Origin: Diplonema papillatum
Taxonomy: Eukaryota; Euglenozoa; Diplonemea; Diplonemida; Diplonemidae
DNA length: 64,000 bases
Assembly: GCA_030068145.1 (NCBI GenBank)
Contig: JAPJBO010001076.1
Location: 1-64,000, forward strand
Reading direction: 5' to 3'
The notes under the pieces: generated by a model
Seen by the model: the letters and a program-made list of their open reading frames with translations, nothing else
What the model was told of the DNA's origin: nothing
The model's database searches: none
Made by a program: the position numbers and the translations under genes
Part shown: piece after piece, positions 50,401 to 59,951 of the stretch
How positions within the stretch are numbered: the first letter of the stretch is position 1
Layout: each line of letters starts with the position of its first letter

Positions 50401-53054
50401 AAAGGCCGTCCGCACTCGATTGCATGCTCGATCCGCAAGGCTACTTCGAACATGACGTCGTCCGCCCCTCTCAGAGGCACCGCCCCGCGTACTCCATCGG
50501 GTATCCATTGGCAGACCCACTCGCCCAGCATCCGAAGCCGCGTCGCCGCCCAGAGTCGGTAGACAGCACTTGTCACCGAGATTGGGCGCAAGTTCATCGG
50601 TCCCGTCTCTCCCTCATTCTTTGGTATGAGAGTTATCAACGCCGTCAGAAGTGTCCGAGGCCAACGGCCAGTCTCTTCGACTACCCTAAACAATTGCGCG
50701 AACCGCTCAATCGCTTCATCTGGCAGCGCCGCCAATTCGTGGACTCGCCAGCCTTCTGCCCCCGGTGCCGTTTCCTTGCCCAGCTTGGTAAGAGTTTTCA
50801 AGAGATCTCCCTTCGTTATCGGCGCAAGTGCAACCGGTTCTGTCCGTTTGATAGATGCCTCAAACTGCTCCTTGAAGTCATCCCATCGCGGCGCCGAGTT
50901 CCGGAAGTGTCTCTGAAAAACTCCCCCCCACGCGTTTGGCCCACGTAGGATCCTGTCCATCTCTTCCGGGTTCCATGTAACATTCCCATCCTCGTCTTTG
51001 ATGAAATTCACCTGTTTCCTGTCTTCCTGCTTCAGCCATGAGAAAATCCGCCCGGGTCTCGTCTTAACCGCTAGCTGCATGCGGTCTCGCCATTCTCGTA
51101 CGCGCGCGTCTCTCACCTTCTCGGCGAGTTTACCCTGACATCCTATCAGGCCTTCCATCATGTGCATGAGGTCCGCCCCTACAGGTGGGCTTGGTCTCCC
51201 CCATACTTCCTTGTACGGCCCTTCAGCCATAAGGCGTGTTCCTATCCTTTTTGCTTTCTCCCATCGTCGCTTTCTCATCCGATCGGTTTGCATGCTGGCC
51301 GGTCCGTTCTCCCCGTCGGCGGCAATGGCCTGCAGTTGCCTCAGGAGACGTGAGGTTGAGCGTTCTTCTACGCTGGCCGCCACTCCGGTTCGTCTCCCCT
51401 GCGGTGCTGCGGTTGGTCGACTTTGGATCTTCGTTTCTCTCGTCCGGCCTGTAAACTTCTTCTCCAACTTCTCGGACCTTCTCGCCAGATACTCCTCCGC
51501 AGGTCCCGACGCCAGTCTCCACGTCTCCTCCACCGCCTTCCTGGCCAAGGCCCGCGCAAGCTTATCTCTCGTCTTTGCCAGCGTCTCCTCGGCGAGCGAT
51601 CTCTCATCTTCCTCGCTCAGGTTTGGCATTCTTCTAGGAAAAGCCGCCGGCCCCACCATTGTTCTTTGCCGGTCCTGGAACCTTTCCAGATTCATTCGGA
51701 CGACAATCGCGTGGTGCGTTGGTATCGGCTTGACCTCCACGACCTCTACGCTTTCGACTGCTTGCATGGCAGCCTCGTTGGCTAAAACGAGGTCTATCCG
51801 CGTTCCTCCCTCTGCCTGCCAGCATGTTTTTGCTGGCGACGTCCCGTTTCGCATGGCGACATGGTGAGCCACGTCGGTCCACTGCCCAATCGAAGTCGCG
51901 GCTCGCAGGGTCCGCGATGTTTCCACTGTCGTGTTGAAGTCGCCTAGGATAAGGGTGGGGACGCTGCCGAGAGCAGAAGCGGCTTCGAACACCCTCTCGA
52001 ACAAGCTCTCTCTCGACTCCTGTTTGCCGGCATGCCCGTATACTGTCATCATGTGTAGCATGTTCCTTCCTCCTCCAATTGGTGTGGCCACGTGGTGCCA
52101 TCTTCCTGTATCCCACAACGTCCTTTCCAGCTCATGGTCTTTTCCAGGAATCCAAACCTTTCCTTCCCCCGCTCGGATATAAAACCCCACCCCGCCAGGT
52201 GCGGTCTGCGTCCCGCCTCTCGCCGCTTTGGTCGTCGGTTGTGGCTTCGCCGTGCACAGCCGTCCCCCCAATTCCTTTCGGACAAGTTGCTCATACACTT
52301 TTGCCGACGGTGCATCCAGCCGAAGTTCTTGCATCGCTATGAAGTCCGCGTCAAGCGTGGCGACGTCGAGGTAGTGCTTCCGGTAGGAAGTCACGTTTAC
52401 CGTCGCGACTGATATCCCCCTCGGCCGGGTCGTCGTTCGCCTTGATCTTTGTGAGGGCAGCGTCTGCGGCGGCTGCCGTGGCTGCGAGGTCGACGATCTT
52501 TGTGAGGGCAGCGTCTGCGGCGGCTGCCGTGGCTGCGAGGTCGACTTCTCGTGGCACGGGTGCGGTTGTCGGTTTGGGGGCGGTGTTCTTCGCTGGGCGA
52601 TTAACAGCCTCGCGAGGGGCACGGTATTGGTGTCTGCTTGTTCCAGCAACTGCAGGCTTTGTAAGGGGAGCTGGAGTCGGTCGTAGTGTAACGGTTGGTA
52701 GGTTATCACTAGCGTCCGGTCCGCCCCATCTGACCTCCACCGCTTTATCACTCCACGATGGGCGGCATTCACCACCCAGATGTTGCACTTTAGCACCTGT
52801 GCTGCTGCATTCAAAGTCAGCTCGTCTCCGTATGTTCGGTCAGTTTCCATTCTCTGCAGGTACTGCCCCATCTCTTCTCCTCCCAAGTAGTCATAGTACC
52901 TTGCGGTATTCGCTTCGATGTCTCGGACCACTCGCTCCCTCAATGCGCCTGCGTCGATTCCGCCGTAGCTGTCCGCAATTGCCGTGAATTGGCAATTCCC
53001 GTCTCCCGGAACTTGGATGTACCTTGCGCACATACCGCGCGCCGTTCGTTCCAT
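47496..53054 (-). CDS. LINE ORF2: OTU protease, APE endonuclease, reverse transcriptase, RNase H
   Basis: 1852 residues. The N-terminal OTU-type protease has VPGDGNCQFTAIA (Asp18, Cys21) and LHYDRL (His123). A Pro/Gln/Ser linker has two copies of STSQPRQPPQTLPSQRS. The APE endonuclease (about 212-470) has ATVNVTSY, MQELRLD, LGDFNTTVE (about 370), RIDLVLAN and HHAIVVR. The reverse transcriptase (about 735-1010) has KETAPGAEGWRV, LIPKNEGETGPMNLRPIS, LSVDYEKCFDRL and catalytic AFLDDTQAM (about 984). A CCHC-type finger CKYCDAGVPEDEHHMWWDC lies near 1331. RNase H has VFFDGGSRNNG (about 1525), NVAEYTALIKAL, VRGDSGLVVDQM and NIDADALSN, preserving the D-E-D-D set. The OTU domain could deubiquitinate host factors or process the polyprotein; that is inference. 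All catalytic motifs look intact. Confidence 0.93.
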   Translation of the reverse strand: MERTARGMCARYIQVPGDGNCQFTAIADSYGGIDAGALRERVVRDIEANTARYYDYLGGEEMGQYLQRMETDRTYGDELTLNAAAQVLKCNIWVVNAAHRGVIKRWRSDGADRTLVITYQPLHYDRLQLPLQSLQLLEQADTNTVPLARLLIAQRRTPPPNRQPHPCHEKSTSQPRQPPQTLPSQRSSTSQPRQPPQTLPSQRSRRTTTRPRGISVATVNVTSYRKHYLDVATLDADFIAMQELRLDAPSAKVYEQLVRKELGGRLCTAKPQPTTKAARGGTQTAPGGVGFYIRAGEGKVWIPGKDHELERTLWDTGRWHHVATPIGGGRNMLHMMTVYGHAGKQESRESLFERVFEAASALGSVPTLILGDFNTTVETSRTLRAATSIGQWTDVAHHVAMRNGTSPAKTCWQAEGGTRIDLVLANEAAMQAVESVEVVEVKPIPTHHAIVVRMNLERFQDRQRTMVGPAAFPRRMPNLSEEDERSLAEETLAKTRDKLARALARKAVEETWRLASGPAEEYLARRSEKLEKKFTGRTRETKIQSRPTAAPQGRRTGVAASVEERSTSRLLRQLQAIAADGENGPASMQTDRMRKRRWEKAKRIGTRLMAEGPYKEVWGRPSPPVGADLMHMMEGLIGCQGKLAEKVRDARVREWRDRMQLAVKTRPGRIFSWLKQEDRKQVNFIKDEDGNVTWNPEEMDRILRGPNAWGGVFQRHFRNSAPRWDDFKEQFEASIKRTEPVALAPITKGDLLKTLTKLGKETAPGAEGWRVHELAALPDEAIERFAQLFRVVEETGRWPRTLLTALITLIPKNEGETGPMNLRPISVTSAVYRLWAATRLRMLGEWVCQWIPDGVRGAVPLRGADDVMFEVALRIEHAIECGRPLYGLSVDYEKCFDRLPHDIMFRLVEYMGIDKGVLRALRGVYSAIRRHFKTAGGIGEAFNAANGILQGCPLSVLLLNALVAVWIRAVEVLGSEEEVVRALAFLDDTQAMTSDKKQFKAATQTTTRFANAADLGVGAAKSYWYTTCESRERAVKVQGKTIERQQAFDVLGTMLSVSQGSPKPSKRIKGRHEKAQAIARRARHLPVPMEERERYVAAAATTKALYGTAVWQPPKKYVQALMRATMAGIWSGSPRRNGAIVLNVLCRGHRLDPASVVLHRRLLTLGQQLGRRPRLRRLAEEVRAIRREREERGEINAKKKGPVALFQEAVEEVGWTWTELGRLRDPAQPEEWNLFCDTDAEDRGAKRRAAVARDEFQHAVREAVRTSRYAKIVRGQFEGIIHGIDGPATRRLLTEGGLTGYQQGLVRAVITNAVLTGKRLGHDVCKYCDAGVPEDEHHMWWDCTRWTAIRNEYPHLVASLPNMPKCLALCGVVPKQAQHDQAADMAGSIQLMCARILLDRQKVEGLVEKDCRRKEFSVDTYPWGWCPKPPTAVYPIDVQGARPSTTAWPDSQEMLVAMAKWSSSKRWAEQGGDASATFFELAIDFELFSGLTLTPLKTRRREKRNTEEREKQWLARDELPEPLTAVFFDGGSRNNGTRGAVSGAGAVYYLAGKKQWEICAPIEERATNNVAEYTALIKALHRLQDQPGLSGELVVRGDSGLVVDQMTGNARCSEALRPYKTRAQAEVAELRQKGIDIKLEHVPREQNIDADALSNRAMDEVQRRATAEYRDSATAKSYAMKSAMRRLTSIVQTPIHPALEMQVNVLTSLGGGNMAGLNKRPQMASQQAFEAVMRAYEAAAREQTAKKAGDKVRAIPQAGLRKAATLNGSFRPQTHYPSGWERKQARWKHEVKQERRTAQTERKTCTKGRPGRWDRAKSKKESKSEATTPTRKRNPKAAKRTSQGRGEPAAVK

Positions 53055-53126
53055 CCACTCATAGTCGGTGTCGTCGTCATCTGCCGTCCCTGTTACGTCC
53101 CCTCCTCCGACCAGGTTGGCCTCGCT

Positions 53127-54914
53127 TCATTTCGCGGTCGACGATACAAAACCGGCCAGCGTCGACTGCCTGTCCGATTTCTTTGTCATGGATGCAGCGG
53201 AGTTCTGCATCTTCGCCGGTGGCTTTGCCTCGTTTCGTTCCTGAGACGCCGATTCGGTGCCGGACCTCGCCCTTTTCTTCGCCCCCGTCTTCTGGCCCCC
53301 CGGCTTGGTGCCTTTCGTCTTCTTGGTCTTCCCTTCCTCGCGGTCCGCACTCGGCTGTCGCCGCGGTGACGGCGACTTCTGTGCTCCGGCCTGCTTTGTC
53401 TGCACTTCCGCCAGTCGCTTGGTGAGGTCCTCGATCTGGCGAAGAGCTTCTTTCAGCTGTGCGCGCAGCTCCTCCATCTCTGTTGCTTCTGGTGTGCCGG
53501 CTGGTTTAGGGCCTGCTGGCCCAGTGGCCGATTCAATGTTGAAGTCCTTCCCGCCTTTACCGCCCTTCATAGGACTGCCTTTCTTTCCGCCACTCAAACC
53601 CTTCGCTGCACTCCCTCCCTCGGGCAGTTGCTTCCCAGCCTCGCGCCATCGTTCGATTCCCTTTCTCTTTCCGTAGCAGCTCAAAAACTCCGCCCAGGTG
53701 TATCTTTCCTGCTCCCGTACTGAGCCGACCTCTGCAGGGTCTCGTCTCTTCTCCGGTGCCGCTGCTTGCACCCACCTCTGTTCGGTCTCGGAGATCGGCC
53801 GGGCTGAGGAAACCTCGATGCGTGTTCCCCCTCCGGTAACACCGAAGACCCATGAGGGCGGTTCCGTTCCCCTCACCACTGCGAGCACCCTTCCTCTCTT
53901 CGGAATGACTTTGATTGCAGTCACCCCCTCCCACCCTGCCGTTCTCAGAAAGGCTTCAGCCTGGGCTGCCGTGGTCCGTTTTGCAAATCCGTAGACGTCC
54001 CACGGCATCCCGTTCCTTTTTGGCACGGCCTTCTCTCCCACCGCGGTCCGGACGCGTTCTTCGGCCTCCGGTGCCACCCGAAGCCCGAGCCCGCGCCTGT
54101 TGGCCGCCAGCCTCCGTGCCTGCAGGCGCCTTGCTAACTCCCTTGCCTCAGGGAGGGTCGTGTTGGCAGCCAGCCAGACGATCGGCCCTGCGTCCTTCTT
54201 ATCGCGCACGAAAACGCCGCGATGACCCGATGCAGCCTCGAGCGTCTTCGCCTGCTCGCCGGTAACACGCAAAAGTGCGCCGATAGATCGCGCCGGGTCC
54301 TCGGCTCTACCGCGTGTCTCAACACCGGTGATCCCGATGGCTCGGCCGTCAACGCCCGCCTCCCCTGCGAATCGCTGAAGGTAAGCTCGCAGGTTGCTAG
54401 TCGCCTCTTCCCACTCTCCCGGCGTTGTGTACTGCCGGGGAACATGCACAGACAGTCGATGGGTGTCATCCCACTCACGCGCGTCTGGCATTGGCGCTTC
54501 CCTCATCGTCAATTTCGAACTGACTGGCTTTTCTCCCAGCTGGAAGAGGGTCCCCGTCGTCGTCTCAACCCGGGTTCCTCGTCTGATTACGACCGGGCTT
54601 GTGTGCCCCTTCAGGCCTGCCAGCTCTGGCACCGCGCCTAGCACCACCATCGCGCATGCTCCTTTTCGCACGCCTCCACCGTAGGCTTTCTTCGTCTCCG
54701 CACGACTCGCAATGGCAACGCCTGCGATACAACCTTGCAGCGCCTGCACGTCGACGACCGGCACGTCCCAGTCCTCACTTCGCAGCTCGGCATGCTGCTT
54801 GCTCTTCTTCGCTGGCACCCACTGCCATGGGGCCTCTGCCTTTGTCTGCGTCGGCCGCATTGTCTCATCAGAGTCAACGCGTTGCCCAGGACCACCGCTC
54901 GGAGGTGCAGACAT
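53127..54914 (-). CDS. LINE ORF1 protein (coiled-coil, basic tail)
   Basis: 595 residues from ATG 54914, 41 bases from the element's 5' end. No CCHC knuckle is seen. Two similar segments (around SVHVPRQYTTPGEWEEATSN and DVYGFAKRTTAAQAEAFLRT) may be RRM-like folds, but this is a guess. A Gly/Lys-rich stretch (GGKKGSPMKGGKGGK) precedes a coiled-coil EMEELRAQLKEALRQIEDLT (about 480-515), then a very basic tail (KKTKGTKPGGQKTGAKKRAR). Coiled-coil plus basic region fits an RNA-binding, multimerising ORF1 chaperone. Confidence 0.8.
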   Translation of the reverse strand: MSAPPSGGPGQRVDSDETMRPTQTKAEAPWQWVPAKKSKQHAELRSEDWDVPVVDVQALQGCIAGVAIASRAETKKAYGGGVRKGACAMVVLGAVPELAGLKGHTSPVVIRRGTRVETTTGTLFQLGEKPVSSKLTMREAPMPDAREWDDTHRLSVHVPRQYTTPGEWEEATSNLRAYLQRFAGEAGVDGRAIGITGVETRGRAEDPARSIGALLRVTGEQAKTLEAASGHRGVFVRDKKDAGPIVWLAANTTLPEARELARRLQARRLAANRRGLGLRVAPEAEERVRTAVGEKAVPKRNGMPWDVYGFAKRTTAAQAEAFLRTAGWEGVTAIKVIPKRGRVLAVVRGTEPPSWVFGVTGGGTRIEVSSARPISETEQRWVQAAAPEKRRDPAEVGSVREQERYTWAEFLSCYGKRKGIERWREAGKQLPEGGSAAKGLSGGKKGSPMKGGKGGKDFNIESATGPAGPKPAGTPEATEMEELRAQLKEALRQIEDLTKRLAEVQTKQAGAQKSPSPRRQPSADREEGKTKKTKGTKPGGQKTGAKKRARSGTESASQERNEAKPPAKMQNSAASMTKKSDRQSTLAGFVSSTAK

Positions 54915-55019
54915 GTTGATAATCGTTTGTGTGATTTTCTTGTTTCCCAGTCCCCGTCTTGTTGCGTTAGTGGGGAGTCATTTGCAAGCAAATGAGTACC
55001 ACACTATGCCAGCTTTTCG

Positions 55020-56218
55020 CTACGTGACTCCAGAAGGGTCACTTTTTCCGCGCTTTCGGCGCGGCGCAACTCTAGTCGGCTGCAACTGTTGTTGGCAGTT
55101 GCTCACGATCTCATAATCCGAAAAGGAATCGGAGTCTTCGCTTTCTCGCTTGCGCCGATAGGCACGCCGCGATGCGGAGGACGCGAGTAGCCGGGAAGAG
55201 CCGGCGGGAGGGCGCGATCGTTGTGTGACCCGTGGAGGGTCGGAACCAGAATCAGTAAAAGGGCCCGAGTCAGGGCCTGCCATCGAAGAGGGCCGGGCGG
55301 GGCCGGGTGGGCGCGGTGTGTTCGGGCCGGCGAGGCCAGTGCCGTCGTCGCCGAGATCGGCGCGTCGTCGTCGTCGTGCGCGCAGCGCGGCTGCGGGAGA
55401 GGCCGTGGGGGTGCATGGCGCGGGTCGCTTCCTGCCTGCTGGCGGGGGGGCGCGCTTCGGGGGCGACTTCGTCGTCCGCCTCCTCCGGCCACGGCTGGTA
55501 GGTGTTCCAGGTGGGGACGGCGCGCGCCGCTTCCGGCCTGTGAGGCCGTCGCTCTCGCCTAGGCTGCGACCGCCACCGCCGCCGCCGCCGCGATCCCCGC
55601 CGCGTCCGCTGCCGCGACCGCCGCCGCGTGCGCGGCCGCGACCAGTGCCGCGGCCGCCGCCACCGTCTCCGTCACTGTCGTCTCCGCCGCCTCGGCCGCC
55701 GCGGCCGCGGCCACGGCCGCGGCAGCGGCCGCCACGACCACCGCCACCCCCGTCGCCACTGCTGCTGTCGCGGCCAGCACCACCCCTGTGATGCCCCCGT
55801 CCGCAGCACGCGTCAGCGTTCGGGCAGGTCCCGCATCGCGTCAGCCGATGCGCCCGGCAGCACTGAATGCGCAGGCCGTCGTCCGGTTGGTGGTGCACCT
55901 GGCAGCACTGGTCCACTACAAGGCTGTAGTTTCTCCGCATGCCCGAGCACATTGCGCACTTCTGCTTCGCGCACGTGTGACAGACGGACTGTGAGCGGAG
56001 CAGGGGGTCTGCCTGCGACTCACCGGGAGGCGTGGTCGTTGCGGCATTGGTGTGGGCTCGGCCCAGCGCGCCGAACGCTGCGCTCGCCTCGTCGCGTCAT
56101 TGAGCGGGAACACGTCCCCGCCCCAGTTCTTCCCGTCCCCGAGCGCCGCACGCGGGAAGTTCATCTCCAAGACTTCGAACGTCTCCTCCCCCCCGAGGGT
56201 GCAGATAAAAAAGCCCAT
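55020..56218 (-). CDS. Cys-rich, RGG-repeat protein; possible 35-bp intron
   Basis: From ATG 56218 (MGFFICTLGGEETFEVLEMN) the frame reads to 56024, where CCG|GTGAGT begins a possible 35-base intron (56023-55989, ending GCTCACAG). Removing it joins in frame to SVCHTCAKQKCAMCSGMRRN, a cysteine cluster (further CC-x2-HH and CGTCPNADACC) able to bind several zinc ions. Then come long RGG/GRG repeats (GGGGRGGRCRGRGRGRGGRG), basic Pro-rich segments (KRRAPSPPGTPTSRGRRRR) and an acidic Ser patch (KRESEDSDSFSDYE). RGG domains bind RNA or G-rich nucleic acid. Without the mini-intron the second part (from 55952) would stand alone. No named family. Confidence 0.5.
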
Positions 56219-56433
56219 TGATTCCCAGCTACTACTGGAACGCGAATGGGAAGAAGTGCGTGAGGCGGCAATGGTAGCGACGGACTATATCAAACCAAAA
56301 TTCGACTTAGTGTCTATGTTGAAAAAGGAAGCTAGCGAATTGGTAGCACATCAGGTAGAATAAAATCTCCGGTGAAGAGGCGAGCACAGTTTGGACAGGG
56401 TCGCTTCGTGTTTGCGTTTGCGACCTCTCTCCG

Positions 56434-56723
56434 TTATTCTTTCTTTCTCAGCGTTCGCCTGGTGCACTTTCGATGCCAAATGATCTTTACACGTGCTGGC
56501 TTCGGTGCTGGCTTCGCGCTCCCCTTCGCAGCTGCTTTCGCGTTTTTGGGGCCTGGTTTCTTCGCCGTCTTTGCCAGCTGGCGTTTTGGCGAGGGCTTAG
56601 CAGCCTTCCTTGACCTCCTTGCCGGCGGCTCGTCGTCGGACTCATCGTCAGACTCGTCGTCGGACTCGTACTGAGACAAGTCGGACTCTCGCTTTCAATT
56701 TCCTCCTGCTTGCGCTTCGGCAT
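56434..56723 (-). CDS. Small Lys/Ser-rich nuclear-type protein, frame change
   Basis: ATG at about 56723 (MPKRKQEEIESES) leads in one frame; the acidic and basic continuation (YESDDESDDESDDEPPARRS, KAAKPSPKRQLAKTAKKPGP, NAKAAAKGSAKPAPKPARVK) is in the next frame. One base must be skipped near 56685, which may be a mutation, a sequencing error or an unrecognised splice. The acidic block followed by KP/AK repeats resembles histone-H1-like or HMG-type chromatin proteins in composition only. Confidence 0.4.
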
Positions 56724-56849
56724 CGTGTTGACAACATCCCTCAGTTTTTTCAGAAACCCCGCAAGCCCCCGGCCTTTGCATTGCGTGCGGAAATACGAAA
56801 AAAATTGCCACATTTTTCTAGGTATGCTAAGTGATGACCTGGCAACTAC

Positions 56850-57160
56850 TCTAGGAGGCTTTCATTTGACATCATGAACACGTGCAACCCCGCCAAAATT
56901 CGGTTTTTCATTGGCGGCGGGGTATTTGCCCCACAAAATTGCTAAACCCCGGTCGGTAAAGGGCACAAAACTGGTGTCAGAAAGGCGACTGCACCAACAG
57001 AGGCATAGCACGGGTCCGCTGCTAAAGGTCGCTGCAATAAGAGTAGCGTACCATACTACGTACTAACAGCAGCATGAAGGTGGCTACATGAACTGTGGCA
57101 CGAGATTGACGGTGTTGAGGGGGACTACACTGAGAGTGAGCATGGCGACATAGTTATGTA
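56850..57160. other. No gene seen
   Basis: AT-rich stretch between the Lys-rich ORF and the hAT-like remnant; no repeat family recognised. Confidence 0.35.
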
Positions 57161-57161
57161 A

Positions 57162-59330
57162 TGTGAGCCGGACCGTCCCTTTCTCTTGAAACTGCATCGA
57201 AGTGCCTGCCGCTGTGTATCACAGTGAATCACAGCGAATCACGGTCCACCACGGTCTATCAGTCCTTTTCCTCCTTTAGCATCGTTTTTTGCGTCGGGAT
57301 TTTTTTTCGGCGGGCTTCTTTGCGTCGGTCTTCTTCATTCCGTCGTTTTTTCTATTCCATTTTTTACACAGAGTCGCTGATTGGATGTCGCCGAAAGATA
57401 ATTCTTTCGTCACCTGAGCACGTTCGACGATATATAATGGTAATGAAAAGTATCGATATCGATGTTTTCCTTTTTTCCGAACACGCGAAGTCTTTCGCGG
57501 ATAATTCTTTCACTAACCAAGCGCTGCATATCTTATACTGGTGAAAAAACCGCCAGTCCATATGCTCTGCTGCTCTGAAAGCTACTGTAGCAGACGTGTT
57601 GTCTGCGGACTGCTGGAACACGCCATTCGTGAACGATGCTGCTTTCGTGCAAGAGTGGAGTCTTGCTGCGCTGCAGGCCGGGACGTCTCGAAGGGAGCTG
57701 CAAATACTAACCAACTGCTTTGCGAAGAACTTCAACATCAAAATGCCCAAAGCTCGCGTGCTGCTGGACAAAGCACCTCAGCATGCGGAGACTATCCGCC
57801 GCGCAATCGCAAAGAAACTGGATGGCAAAGTCCTTGGACTCGGCCTCGATGTTGGCTCGCACATGCAGTGGCCCGTCTTTGCAGTGCTGGCTTACTGTCA
57901 ACGAAAACCCCTGCTCGCGTGTCGGGTCCGCGACGACGGTACTAGCTTCGACGCGAATGACGTCAAGGAGGTGCTGAAGGAAGTTCGGGAGGAGTTCAGC
58001 TTGGTGGAGTCGTTCGTGGTTGCGGACCGCTGCTCCGTGAACGTGGCAGCCGCAGGGCAGGAAACACTATTTGGTGCTTGGGCCACGCCATTAATGGCGA
58101 GCTCAAGCGGGTGGTTCCCACCAGTTACAAACGCGCGTACGCATTTTGCACCACCCTGAGCCAGCTCTTCTTCTGCGCGGGGGGGCGGAGGTTGCGTTGG
58201 CAGCGTCATCAGGCGACACATCTCAAGGAGCACCAGGCCGTTAGAAGGCCGTTGACAGCGAGAAGAACACGATGACAAAGGTACGAGGTGGTTGAAAGGG
58301 GTGCAGTCCGGCCGCTGCGAAAGCTGCTCAACATTGACGACTCCGCCACCGACGAAAAAGTGCTGCTCAAGGGGAAGAAGGCCGTGGAGGAAATTGTCGT
58401 TGACGGTGCTGGACGCGGCTCCTGCCCGAGCGGCGTCGAACACGTCAGACACGAGGTGGAGTGCGTTCTTCGACGTGTGCCAACACTTTTGCGAACGTTG
58501 GGACCTCTTGCCAGTGTTCGTGTTGTCAGAGATGAAGCGGAAGAAGAAGCCGGACACGCTACGGAAAATCGCGGGGTGGCTGACGAAGCCGGACGAGGCA
58601 CAGCTCATCCACTCGGAGATGAAGAAGGTCATGGATGCATACGGACCCCACCGATCACTGCTGCGTTGGATAGCCAACCCGCCGCATGACAGCGACGCCG
58701 CAAAGGCATTACCCAATATAGGGGGTATACCAGCTTTGGTTGGGCGTGGAAACAGCTATGCCGTTTGGCATACTTGCGTCAGTCAGGACCTCCCCCCATT
58801 CGAGGACGAGGAAAGGTGGTCTGCCACTTTTCCTTTTCTCGCAGAGGAGAGTATCTGGGGGGAGTTCCAGGCTTACACCCGGCTGCCTGCGAGCGCACTG
58901 GAGGGGAGCGCCTGGGGGTTCTGGGGCGGAAAGGCAGCAGAGAAGTTCCCCCGCGCTGTCGACCCACGTCACGGCGGTGCTGGCCACACCACTGAGCGCT
59001 ACAGCGTCTTCCCGACGACGAACGCCATGGAGAAGAAACGCTGCGCCACCATGGATGCGCAGACATTCATCAACCGACTGTTTCTGCGGATGCATGGTGG
59101 TGACACTTTTGCCGACGACGATGACAACGACGCCGACGATCCCGACGATGACGTCCTGGAAGCTCCCGACATGTGCTTTGTGTGAGGACGTTCACCAGGC
59201 AGTATTTTGCCCAAATCATCAAACTACGATTTTCTTCGTTCACCTGGCAGTTTTCTGCCCAAAACACCAAGCTGTGAGGGCAGACCTTTACTAAGCAGTA
59301 TTCTGCCCAAAACATCAGACTAAGATTTTC
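57162..59330 (+). mobile_element. Decayed hAT-like transposon region
   Basis: 57162-57262 repeats 18022-18110 (AACTGCATCGAAGTGCCTGC, ATCACGGTCCACCACGG). It precedes a frameshifted hAT-like transposase. 59195-59320 holds three copies of CACCAGGCAGTATTTTGCCC AAA-type units about 45-55 bases apart, like subterminal transposase-binding repeats. Exact termini and an 8-bp duplication were not identified. Confidence 0.5.
57596..59185 (+). pseudogene. hAT-like transposase, frameshifted
   Basis: Three frame segments. 57596-58075 encodes LGLDVGSHMQWPVFAVLAYC, an acidic/aromatic core, and VVADRCSVNVAAAG, resembling the hAT Asp-x-N motif. A shift near 58075 leads to GHAINGELKRV (compare the hAT C-x-H-x-LN step), and a further break at 58160-58290 leads to 58292-59185 with SNTSDTRWSAFFDVCQHFCE, like the TRW box. 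The C-terminus GHTTERYSVFPTTNAMEKKR and a following hydrophobic segment match the ER-x-FS dimerisation signature. The tail is very acidic (DDDDNDADDPDDDV). At least two frame breaks make it non-functional unless spliced. Confidence 0.6.
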
Positions 59331-59439
59331 ACCCTTTATCCCTTCTCCTGCACTTGTGTTCGTGCACTGCAACAGGATTGGCAGCCCCTCGGGCTTCTAT
59401 CGAGCACCGTGGCAGCGGCAAACACACCGGAATCGACCA

Positions 59440-59700
59440 CCTTGGCCCACAGAGGGCGAGTCTGGGGCGAGTTGGGCGTGTCTGGGGCGAGTCTGGGGCG
59501 AGTGGGCGAGTCAAAAGGCGAGTTTGGGGGCTCGAAGGCCCGAGGGCGAGTCTGGGGCGAGTGGGCGAGTCAAAAGGCGAGTTTGGGGGCTCGAAGGCCC
59601 GAGGGCGAGTCTGGGGCGAGTGGGCGAGTCAAAAGGCGAGTTTGGGGGCTCGAAGGCCCGAAGGCGAGTCTGGGGCGAGTCGTGACTCGCCCGCCACCTA
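59440..59700 (+). repeat. 59/60-bp tandem repeat, GGCGAGT-rich
   Basis: Three units of GAGTTTGGGGGCTCGAAGGC, CCGAGGGCGAGTCTGGGGCG, AGTGGGCGAGTCAAAAGGC. Several open frames across it are composition artefacts. Confidence 0.85.
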
Positions 59701-59951
59701 TGCCTAGGCATAGTGGTCAAATTCCGATTCGCATGCGATATTCATATCGCATTTCTCGCACAACATCAACAAAATCATCGCATAAAATCGGCGTGCGACA
59801 ATATGCGATAGTCCCATGTCACTGGATTTGCCCAGGTTTTAATCGTGCGGGTTTGCGATGATGCAAATGAAAATGCGATAATTGGCGCCAAAATCCCGAA
59901 TCGTTTGACTACTATGCGGTTCGGTGCCCGAGCATTCTGATAGTTAGCAAC

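Larger units (their letters stand above)
47332..54955 (-). mobile_element. Full-length non-LTR retrotransposon (LINE) with 18-bp target duplication
   Basis: Identical GTCTTGTTGCGTTAGTGG at 47314-47331 and 54956-54973. Between them, on the minus strand, are a 41-base leader, ORF1, a 72-base gap, ORF2 and a 160-base 3' region ending ...AAAGGACCATA without a poly-A tail. Both ORFs are uninterrupted, so the insertion is recent and possibly active. The presence of APE-type endonuclease and RNase H places it near the I/Ingi-like group; the N-terminal OTU domain is an addition. It inserted into a dispersed repeat whose empty relative is at 19192-19240. Confidence 0.93.
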
